Below, one piece after another: positions 1-5,969 of a stretch of 6,735 nucleotides of DNA. The stretch spans positions 1 to 6,735 of the forward strand of contig JAFAWJ010000323.1 of NCBI GenBank assembly GCA_019242065.1. The letters are read 5' to 3'. The translations under genes were made by a program, and so were the position numbers. Positions within the stretch are counted from its first letter, which is position 1. Each line of letters begins with the position of its first letter. Source of the DNA: Chloroflexota bacterium. Its GTDB lineage: Bacteria > Chloroflexota > UBA6077 > CF-72. Below the pieces are notes generated by a model, which saw nothing but the letters and a program-made list of their open reading frames with translations, searched no databases and had not been told where the DNA came from.

Positions 1-904
1 GCGCCGTCGGGCGGACCTCGAAGCGTTCGCCGGCTGGAATATTGACCAGCTGGTGTGCTTCCACAAACTGGCGAGCGCGCAGCGCCTCGTCGGCGTAGGT
101 TTGCAGCAGCGTGTCGGGCGACGGGTGGTCGGCCTTGAGCGCCTCCACGTCGGCACGCCAGGTCGGCCCGAGCGCGCTCGAGAGGCTGGCCGCCAGGTCT
201 TGCCCGTGCTGGTACACGTCGTCGGCGGACAGAGGCACGCCGTGGACCTCGCGCAGCATGCGCTCGAACAGATCCTGCCCGAGAGCGAACGCGCCGGTTG
301 GGTGCAGGTCCTGGCGCAGAAAGCGATCGAACTCGGCAACCGCGGTGAGCGCCGCCGCGACGGGCCGATCCAGCTCGGCTACTACCTGACCCGCGGCAGT
401 GGCGACCACCTCGAGGTCTGCGAGAAACCGCTGCGCGCCTGCGGTGGCCACCAGGCTGATCTCCACGTATTCGGCCGGCACCAGCTCACCCCGCAGGTTG
501 CGCTGACCGTCGGCCAGCAGCCGCGGAATGGCCGCGACGCGTGCCGCCAGCGCCTCCGCACTCCCGTCGGCGGCAGGTCGAGCCAGCGCATATTGCAGTC
601 CGTTCAGCGCTTGCTCCAGGTACAGCATGGGCGCGCGTCGCGGCCACTGCCAGTCCTCGTCGACGATGTCCTGGCGGGTCAGCTCGCGCAGCAGCACGCG
701 CCGATCCAGCGCGTCGTCGGCATCAGTGACCGGCTCCGCCTGAAGTCGAGTGCGGCAGCGCGCCCGCCAGTCGCGGCGTGCCCCGAAGCCGGCGGCGCTC
801 AGGTCGGCGGGGGAGGCGTCGAAGTCGTGGACGCCGGCGTGCGTCGCCTCCACCGGGTGCAGGCGCCAGTACTCCGCCAGGATGCCGTCAGTGACAGCCG
901 TCAC
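1..904 (-). CDS. DUF885 family protein, N-terminal 301 residues (putative metallopeptidase), 3' end cut by window edge
   Basis: The minus strand is open from a GTG at 904 to the window edge, giving 301 residues with no stop. The start is well fixed: an in-frame TGA lies two codons upstream, no other start codon precedes the first conserved motif, and a GGAG sits 9 nt upstream of the GTG. Hallmarks of DUF885 proteins are visible: LAEYWRLHPVEATHAGVHDFD-like opening (residues 9-29, with H16-P17, G24, H26, D29), FDRFLRQDLHPTGAFALG at 192-209 followed by a helical stretch, and LVNIP near 286-290. DUF885 proteins are usually about 550-600 residues, so roughly half is missing, including the C-terminal half where family members carry an HExxPGHH-type motif suggesting a zinc peptidase. 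No signal peptide is seen, so a cytoplasmic location is likely. The start overlaps the end of the upstream amidohydrolase by 17 nt, so the two are probably co-translated. Family assignment is fairly sure; peptidase activity is inferred from the family only. Confidence 0.85.
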   Translation of the reverse strand, partial: MTAVTDGILAEYWRLHPVEATHAGVHDFDASPADLSAAGFGARRDWRARCRTRLQAEPVTDADDALDRRVLLRELTRQDIVDEDWQWPRRAPMLYLEQALNGLQYALARPAADGSAEALAARVAAIPRLLADGQRNLRGELVPAEYVEISLVATAGAQRFLADLEVVATAAGQVVAELDRPVAAALTAVAEFDRFLRQDLHPTGAFALGQDLFERMLREVHGVPLSADDVYQHGQDLAASLSSALGPTWRADVEALKADHPSPDTLLQTYADEALRARQFVEAHQLVNIPAGERFEVRPTA

Positions 905-2108
905 GGATCACGACTCCGTCTTTGACCACGACGTCGAGCTCGCGGAGGGCGCGAATGTCGTCCAGCGGATTGCGGGGCATGCCCACCAGGTCCGCCAGCT
1001 TGCCCGGCGCGATCGACCCCAGGTCCGCGTCCACCTGGCACAGCTCGGCGGCGGACAGGGTCGCCGCCCGCAGCGCCGCCGCCGGTGGCATCCCACCCTG
1101 GACCATCCACTCCACTTCACGGTAGGTGGCCAGGGTGCCGTCATACGGGTCGGCCGGCAGCATGTCGGTGCCCATGGCGATCGGCACGCCGGCCGCCAGC
1201 GCGAGTTGAAAACTGCGCATATGATCGTCGCCAGCACGCAGCGAGCGGTCGATCATCCACTGCGGACAGCCGATGCGCCGCATGTAGTCCTCAGCGCGAC
1301 TGACCGACAGCGTCGGGACCAGGTACACGCCCCGCGCCGCCATCTGGTCGACCGTCGCCTGATCGAGAAAATAGCCGTGCTCGACGCAATCCAGTCCGGC
1401 GCGCACGCCCTCGGCAATGGCTAGGGCGGAACCCGCGTGCGCGGTGATGCGCCGCCCCGCATTGTGCGCGGCCTGGCAGGCGGCCTCCATCTCGGCGAAG
1501 GTGGCCTGCGAATCGCGGATCTGTTCGAATTCGCCGGCGATGCCACCGGTGATCATGATCTTGATCACGTCGGCTCCAGCACGCAGCTGACGGCGTACGG
1601 CGTGGCGGAATCCATCCGCGCCGTCAGCTTCCAGGCAGTGACCCGAAGCCGACCCGTGGCCGCCGGTGACGATGACCGCCTGCCCGGCGCAGAACAGGCG
1701 CGGACCGGTGATTTGACCGGCGTTGATCGCCCGCTTCAACTCCAGGTCGACGAACCGCGTGTCGCCAAGTGTGCGCATGAACGTGACGCCGGCCTGCAGC
1801 CCGTCGAGGGCATTGCGATAGGCGCGCAACGTCACGGCCATGTCAGTTTCTACTTTCGCCAGCAACTGACCAGGTCCGGGCAACGCCAGGCTGAGGTGGA
1901 CGTGCATGTCCATCAAGCCTGGCATTACCCACCGGCCGCCCAGATCATGGACGGTGAGCGACGCGCCACGTTCACGCAGCACCGGCTCCAGCGCCTCACG
2001 CCGGTCCACCGCCTGGATGCGATCGTCGTCGACCAGGATGACGGCGTCGGGGATGCTCGGCGCGCCGTCACACGGCAGTACCGAGCAGTTGGTGAACGCC
2101 AGCGTCAC
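888..2108 (-). CDS. Metal-dependent amidohydrolase, prolidase/imidazolonepropionase-like branch
   Basis: A complete 406-residue amidohydrolase-superfamily enzyme, the usual length for the family. The N-terminal beta-sandwich part (about 1-60) leads into the TIM barrel at VMPGLMDMHVHL. Metal ligands appear in the expected order: H69 and H71 of HxH, K183 in GADVIKIMITGG (the lysine that is carboxylated to bridge two metals), H224 in ITAHAG, H244 in DCVEHG, and D315 in MGTD. The TGGHG motif near 148-152 and the C-terminal LGSIAPGKLADLV complete the pattern. This motif set matches the group containing Xaa-Pro and N-acyl amino-acid dipeptidases and imidazolonepropionase relatives; amide or peptide bond hydrolysis is therefore likely, but the substrate is not determined. 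There is no signal peptide, so it acts in the cytoplasm. The start codon is GTG, sharing GTGA with the stop of the upstream binding protein; a weak AGGT lies 6 nt upstream. All catalytic residues are intact. Confidence 0.93.
   Translation of the reverse strand: MTLAFTNCSVLPCDGAPSIPDAVILVDDDRIQAVDRREALEPVLRERGASLTVHDLGGRWVMPGLMDMHVHLSLALPGPGQLLAKVETDMAVTLRAYRNALDGLQAGVTFMRTLGDTRFVDLELKRAINAGQITGPRLFCAGQAVIVTGGHGSASGHCLEADGADGFRHAVRRQLRAGADVIKIMITGGIAGEFEQIRDSQATFAEMEAACQAAHNAGRRITAHAGSALAIAEGVRAGLDCVEHGYFLDQATVDQMAARGVYLVPTLSVSRAEDYMRRIGCPQWMIDRSLRAGDDHMRSFQLALAAGVPIAMGTDMLPADPYDGTLATYREVEWMVQGGMPPAAALRAATLSAAELCQVDADLGSIAPGKLADLVGMPRNPLDDIRALRELDVVVKDGVVIRDGCH
914..917 (-). promoter_or_regulatory. 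Ribosome binding site deciding the GTG start of the DUF885 gene
   Basis: GGAG on the minus strand, 9 nt upstream of the GTG at 904-902. It lies inside the last codons of the amidohydrolase gene. With the TGA two codons upstream of the GTG, it supports this GTG as the start. Confidence 0.6.
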
Positions 2109-3817
2109 CCGGTGACCTGCGTATCGACGAGCAGCACCACCGCCTCAGACGTCGGCCGGAAGTTCTTCACTCGGTCGCTGACGCCGTAGATATCTTGCTG
2201 GTGGTACAGGTAAATCCAGGGTGAGTCGTCCCAGGCGATGCGCATCAATTGCTCGTATGTCGCGGTGCGCTGCTGAGCATCCACCTGCTTGGCGGCGGTG
2301 TCGATCAGGTCGTCGACGGTGGGATTGGTGTATCCCTGCCAGGCAATGCCTTTGATGCGGCTGCTCCAGTTGGTCTGGACCGCCGGACCGACTTGCAGTC
2401 CACCCTGGCTCAGGAGGAACAGCTCGTATTTGCGTCCGACGATGCCCTGAACGTACGTACTCCACTCCTGCGTCTCCAGGTCGGCATTGATCCCGACCTT
2501 CTGGAGCTGGCCGACGATGGCCTCGGCGATCTGCTTGTCCTGCAGATAGCGTCCGTCGGGGGCCTTGAGGCTCACGTTGAAGCCATCCGGATAGCCGGCC
2601 TGCGCGAGCAGCGCTTTGGCCTTGTCGGGATCGTAGGTGTACGGTGGGAGTCCCTCCACGTAGCCGCCCGTGACACCCTTGGGGAATGGGCTGACCATTG
2701 GTATCGCTTCACCGCGCAACACGACTTTGATCAATTGATCCTTGTCGATCGCGTACTGGAGCGCCTGCCGGGCTTCTTTCGTGTTGAACACGTCGGTGTT
2801 GGTGAAGCTGGGTATGAGAATGATCGAGCCGGAGTTCGTCGCCCGCTGCAGACTGACTCCCGAGGCGTTATCCAGACTGTTGAGCTGCAGCGGTGGCACG
2901 TTGGTGATGATGTCGACACCGCCGCTTTTGAGCTCGTTGATGCGTGCGGTGGGGTCCGGAATCGGGCGAAAGACCACCTGCTGCAGATGCGGCTGGCCGG
3001 TCCAGTGCGGACCGGCGGCTTGCACCACGAAGCGATCGTTGGGCGTCCACGACACGAACTTGTAGGCACCGGTGCCAATGGGTTGTTGGGTGACGGCCGA
3101 CGGGTCGGCCGCGGCTTTGGGCGGCAGCATTTCGACGTAGCTCGCCAGCGTTTCGATGAGCTCGGCGAACGGTTCGGTGGTCGTAATGTGGACCGTATAC
3201 GGGTCCACGACGTCGACCCCGCTGACGGGCTTGAGCAAGGTGGAATAGCCGTTTTTGATGGATGGATCCACGAAGCGGGCGAAGCTGAACTTGACGGCGT
3301 CGGCGTTGAACGGCTCTCCGTTGTGGAAGCTGACACCCTGGCGGAGCTTGAGCTCCCAGGTGTTGTCGTCGAGGGCCTGCCAGCTGGTGGCCAGTCCCGG
3401 CTGGATGACGAGGTCCAGGTCGCGCTGGACCAGACGGTCGTAGATGGTCCACAGCATGCTCTTGGAGGCGCCGCTGGTGGTGACGTACGGATCCATGCTT
3501 TCGGCGTCGACGCCCTGGGCGATGGTCAAGGTACCCGTCGGCGCGCTGCTCGCGGCCTGGCTGCTGGAGGTCGGCTGAGCCGCGGGCGGCGTCAGGTTGG
3601 CAGCCGCCACTCCGGTCGCGCTGGCGCCCGACGGGGTAGCTGCGTTGGCCGCGGCCCCGGAAGTTGCGTTGGCGGTGGCTGGTCCGACCGTCGGCGCGGA
3701 CGCGGGTGGGCTGGTGGGCGGCGTCGGTGCCCCTGCCGCGCATGCGGCGAGCAATCCCGCGCCAGCACCCGCGCCGAACACGGCGCCCAGTCGTACAAAG
3801 GTTCGTCGAGTCAGCAT
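2105..3817 (-). CDS. ABC transporter substrate-binding lipoprotein, family 5 (peptide/opine/nickel type), Tat-like leader
   Basis: A 570-residue extracytoplasmic receptor of solute-binding family 5, which feeds a Dpp/Opp-type importer. The leader has twin arginines (R4-R5 in LTRRTFVRLG), a Gly/Ala-rich hydrophobic core, and a lipobox LAAC with C26, so it is probably exported folded by Tat and lipid-anchored. Residues 27-94 are a low-complexity Ala/Pro/Ser/Thr/Gly linker. The mature domain begins near GTLTIAQG (95-102). The family signature WELKLRQGVSFHNGEPFNADAVKFSF covers about 154-179, and ARQALQYAIDKDQL marks the second lobe. The frame stays open 15 codons further upstream, but the ATG at 3817 is chosen because the twin-arginine leader starts there and an AGGAGGT lies 13 nt ahead. 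The gene begins 4 nt after the TIGR04076-type gene and overlaps the amidohydrolase by 4 nt. The ligand cannot be deduced: members bind peptides, opines, nickel, sugars and other solutes. Confidence 0.95.
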   Translation of the reverse strand: MLTRRTFVRLGAVFGAGAGAGLLAACAAGAPTPPTSPPASAPTVGPATANATSGAAANAATPSGASATGVAAANLTPPAAQPTSSSQAASSAPTGTLTIAQGVDAESMDPYVTTSGASKSMLWTIYDRLVQRDLDLVIQPGLATSWQALDDNTWELKLRQGVSFHNGEPFNADAVKFSFARFVDPSIKNGYSTLLKPVSGVDVVDPYTVHITTTEPFAELIETLASYVEMLPPKAAADPSAVTQQPIGTGAYKFVSWTPNDRFVVQAAGPHWTGQPHLQQVVFRPIPDPTARINELKSGGVDIITNVPPLQLNSLDNASGVSLQRATNSGSIILIPSFTNTDVFNTKEARQALQYAIDKDQLIKVVLRGEAIPMVSPFPKGVTGGYVEGLPPYTYDPDKAKALLAQAGYPDGFNVSLKAPDGRYLQDKQIAEAIVGQLQKVGINADLETQEWSTYVQGIVGRKYELFLLSQGGLQVGPAVQTNWSSRIKGIAWQGYTNPTVDDLIDTAAKQVDAQQRTATYEQLMRIAWDDSPWIYLYHQQDIYGVSDRVKNFRPTSEAVVLLVDTQVTG

Positions 3818-3821
3818 CGCG

Positions 3822-4181
3822 TCAGTCGGGACCTCCTGGGGTGAGGGGCAACGGTACCGCACTCACGTCGGCGTGCCGAACCCTGTGACTATCCATGCGC
3901 TCGATGTGCATGACCACGCCACACAGTGGGTCCGGGCAGACGACGCGCGTGTCGGTCTGCATCCAGTCAGCCGGTTGAAGCGGCCGCTGTTTGGCCGGCA
4001 GCAGCGGCAACGTCGACTGGAGCGCATAGAGGCAAAACGAGGTGTTCGGTCCAGGCAAGCTCAGCTGGCCGCCGCGCAATTCGAACGCATCCCCCACCTG
4101 GTGGTTGCACGTGCACGTGCCGCCGATCGATTCGACGGACACGCGAAGGTCATACAGCTCGAAACTCTCAGAGGGATGCAC
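3822..4181 (-). CDS. Small Cys-rich TIGR04076-type protein
   Basis: A 119-residue soluble protein with GTG start and TGA stop. It resembles the TIGR04076 family of small proteins (usually around 85-100 residues), whose function is unknown. Matching elements are a short beta-strand opening (DLRVSVESI, 11-19), a Cys-x-x-x-His then VGDAFEL block (C23, C25, H27, V29-G30-D31), a Cys followed by hydrophobic helix (FCLYALQSTLPLL, 49-61), and VCPDPLCGVVMHIER (81-95, with C82 and C87). The six cysteines and histidine could bind metal or take part in redox, but this is inference. About 24 residues after the IER motif are not part of the pattern I know. The gene overlaps the end of the LLM gene by 14 nt, and ends 4 nt before the binding-protein gene. 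A GGAG lies only 4 nt ahead of the GTG. V14 is also encoded by GTG, but starting there would remove much of the first strand. Confidence 0.75.
   Translation of the reverse strand: MHPSESFELYDLRVSVESIGGTCTCNHQVGDAFELRGGQLSLPGPNTSFCLYALQSTLPLLPAKQRPLQPADWMQTDTRVVCPDPLCGVVMHIERMDSHRVRHADVSAVPLPLTPGGPD
3831..3837 (-). promoter_or_regulatory. Strong Shine-Dalgarno of the substrate-binding protein gene
   Basis: Minus-strand AGGAGGT, a perfect match to the anti-Shine-Dalgarno, lies within the last codons (Pro-Gly-Gly-Pro) of the TIGR04076-type gene. It is 13 nt from the ATG at 3817, longer than usual, but there is no ATG, GTG or TTG in the frame between them. It is the strongest ribosome-binding site in the window, which fits the need to make more receptor than permease. 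Confidence 0.65.
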
Positions 4182-5151
4182 GCAGCTCCGGCAGCACGGC
4201 CTCTCCGAGCAGGCGGACGCCTGCGGCCGGATCCAGGCCGTGGGGTGTCCCGAACTCTACGCGAGTGGCGCCAGCCGTGTACACCGCGTGCACCTGGCGC
4301 ACGATGTCGTCTGGAGTACCCGCAAAGGCGAATTGCTCGAGCCTGGCGTCCGAGATGTCGCGGCTGATGCTGGCCGTATCCTGACCGTGGCCGCGAAGTC
4401 GGGCGAGCCACTCGGGGTCGTCGACGGTCACGTCCAGTGGGGCGACCACCGCCAGGTACATCGCCACTTCACGACGCGCGAGGGCGCGCGCGGCGGCCCC
4501 GTCGCGATCGACCACACACACGGCACCGGCGCAGATGCCGACGTGCTTCGGCAGCCACTGGCGCATGCGGGCGACCATGCGCGGATTGGCCGAGCCGCCG
4601 ATCTTGACTTCGTCGACCAGGGGTCCGACGGCGCCCGCGGTGCGTTCGCCCCACGTGCCCAGCGTGATCGGCACCCGCGTCCGCCACGGCACGTAGCGCA
4701 GTCGCGCACCGGGGTCGAGATGGAACAGCGTGCCCGCGTAGCCCTCGTCACTGCCACTGCCGCCGAGCAGCGAGCGCACGACTTCGATGCACTCGCGCAG
4801 TCGGGTGACCGGCCGGTCGACGGCGATGCCGACGGCATCCAGCCACGCACCGCGCGCCAGACCGAGGTACGCGCGCCCGCCGGTCACCGCGTCCAGAAAC
4901 GCCACCTGGCCAGCGATCTCGACGGGGTGCAGCGTAAACGGGTTGAGCGCCGCGGGTCCGAGACGCGCGCGGTGGACATGCTGGGCCAGCAGCAGCAGGG
5001 GCCCGAGCGCCGGCTGGAAGAACAGGTCGTTGTAAACGCTGACCACGTCGAAGCCGAGTGGATCGACGAGCGCGCCCAGCCCGACGTAGTCGGCCGGCGT
5101 CTTGTCCGTCTGAAACGCGATGCTGAGCTCGAGCGGCGTCATTTCTTTCAT
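4168..5151 (-). CDS. LLM-class flavin/F420-dependent oxidoreductase (methylenetetrahydromethanopterin reductase-like)
   Basis: A 327-residue TIM-barrel oxidoreductase of the bacterial luciferase-like superfamily, normal in length. Typical features are LVDPLGFDVVSVYNDLFF (28-45), the ALNPFTLHPVEIAGQVAFLD segment (68-87), GGRAYLGLARGAWLDAVGI (91-109), RPVTRLRECIEVVRSLLGG (113-131), PITLGTWGERT with VDEVKIGGSANP (161-190), and a C-terminal FAGTPDDIVRQVHAVYTAGATRVEFGTPHG (276-305). The GRAYLGLARGAWLD pattern is that of the methylenetetrahydromethanopterin reductase-like and other F420-dependent members rather than FMN alkanal monooxygenases, so F420 is the likelier cofactor; this is inference. 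The ATG at 5151 overlaps the TGA of the upstream permease as ATGA. A second ATG at 5142 would shorten the protein by three residues; neither has a clear Shine-Dalgarno, and coupling to the permease favours 5151. The frame is open upstream to 5877, but that part only shadows the permease gene. The reaction and substrate are unknown. Confidence 0.9.
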   Translation of the reverse strand: MKEMTPLELSIAFQTDKTPADYVGLGALVDPLGFDVVSVYNDLFFQPALGPLLLLAQHVHRARLGPAALNPFTLHPVEIAGQVAFLDAVTGGRAYLGLARGAWLDAVGIAVDRPVTRLRECIEVVRSLLGGSGSDEGYAGTLFHLDPGARLRYVPWRTRVPITLGTWGERTAGAVGPLVDEVKIGGSANPRMVARMRQWLPKHVGICAGAVCVVDRDGAAARALARREVAMYLAVVAPLDVTVDDPEWLARLRGHGQDTASISRDISDARLEQFAFAGTPDDIVRQVHAVYTAGATRVEFGTPHGLDPAAGVRLLGEAVLPELRASL

Positions 5152-5969
5152 TCGGCGTTGAGCCCGTCGCCCAGCAGATTGGCGCCAAAGACCGTGATCA
5201 GAATGGCCAGCCCAGGCCACAGCGCATTCCACCAGGCTACGTCGAAGACCTCTTTGCCTTCGTTGAGCATGCCGCCCCAGGTCACCGTCGACAACGGGAC
5301 GCCCACCCCGAGATAACTCAGCGCCGCCTCCGCCAGGATGTTGGCCGAGATGTTGATCGTGGCGATGATCAGCAACGGACCGGTGATGTTCGGCAGGATA
5401 TGGCGGGACATGATCCGACCGTGGCCTGCGCCCAGCGAACGCGCGGACAGGATGTAGTCGTGGCCGCGAGCGGCGAGTGTCGAGCCGCGCACCAGGCGCG
5501 CGTACTGGACCCAGCTCACGAAACCGAGCACCAGCACGACGCTCAGGAGTCCCTTGCCGAGCCCGGCCAGCAGCGCGATGGCCAGGAGCACGCCCGGCAG
5601 TGACAGCTGGATGTCCACCAGGCGCATGATCAGGCCGTCGGCCCAGCCGCCAAAGTAGCCGGCGAACAGGCCCAGGCTGACGCCGATGCAGCCACCGACC
5701 AGCACCGACAGCAGACCGACCAGCAGGCTGGCGCGTGCGCCGACCATCACCCGACTCAACAGGTCGCGCCCGTTGAGATCGGTCCCCAGCGGATAGGCCG
5801 GGCTGCTGTCTGGCATACCGAGCGGCGGCAGCAGGCTCAGGTTGAGGTCCTGCTGATCGGGTGGATGCGGCGTCCACACCAGCGAGACGACCGCCGTCAG
5901 GACGACAAGTCCAACCAGCACCGCGCCAATCTGCACGCGGCGGTTGACGGAAGGTGCGCCATCCCTCAT
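5148..5969 (-). CDS. ABC transporter permease, DppC-like (dipeptide/oligopeptide/nickel type)
   Basis: A 273-residue inner-membrane subunit forming half of the translocation pore together with the DppB-like protein encoded upstream. One hydrophobic segment near 13-32 is followed by a periplasmic stretch ending in the class signature PLGTDLNGRDLLSRVMVGAR (60-79). Further membrane segments lie near 82-104, 122-137, 139-157, 196-220 and 249-268. The cytoplasmic EAA loop that docks on the ATPase is at about 171-194 (LSARSLGAGHGRIMSRHILPN, with G180 and the H190-x-LPN end). AEAALSYLGVGV (213-224) is also typical. The ATG overlaps the stop of the upstream permease (ATGA) and the stop overlaps the LLM gene (ATGA). 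The protein ends at GDGLNAE, while relatives usually continue GDGLRDxLDPR for about ten more residues, so the tail is a little short. The transported substrate cannot be read from it. Confidence 0.95.
   Translation of the reverse strand: MRDGAPSVNRRVQIGAVLVGLVVLTAVVSLVWTPHPPDQQDLNLSLLPPLGMPDSSPAYPLGTDLNGRDLLSRVMVGARASLLVGLLSVLVGGCIGVSLGLFAGYFGGWADGLIMRLVDIQLSLPGVLLAIALLAGLGKGLLSVVLVLGFVSWVQYARLVRGSTLAARGHDYILSARSLGAGHGRIMSRHILPNITGPLLIIATINISANILAEAALSYLGVGVPLSTVTWGGMLNEGKEVFDVAWWNALWPGLAILITVFGANLLGDGLNAE

Noticed and set aside
53..925. A 290-codon open frame on the plus strand.
   Set aside because: The opposite strand codes for a recognisable DUF885 N-terminus across the same bases; the plus-strand translation is Arg/Gln/Val-rich with no family resemblance.
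2104..2116. Inverted repeat GTCACC-n-GGTGAC over the stop of the receptor gene and start of the amidohydrolase gene.
   Set aside because: A 6-bp perfect repeat with a 1-nt centre is expected about once or twice in this length by chance; the loop is too short for a hairpin and there is no T-run, so it is not a terminator.
2249..3844. A 531-codon open frame on the plus strand opposite the receptor gene.
   Set aside because: It lies antisense to a clearly recognisable family 5 receptor, its translation shows no known motif, and long antisense open frames are common in G+C-rich DNA.
4042..5316. A 424-codon open frame on the plus strand opposite the LLM and TIGR04076-type genes.
   Set aside because: It is a shadow: no recognisable motif, and it crosses the boundaries of three real genes on the other strand.
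5152..5877. Upstream extension of the LLM reading frame by about 240 codons, suggesting a fusion protein.
   Set aside because: The extension lies out of frame over the DppC-like permease, is rich in Arg, Gly and Pro, and has no domain. The LLM domain begins properly at the ATGA overlap.
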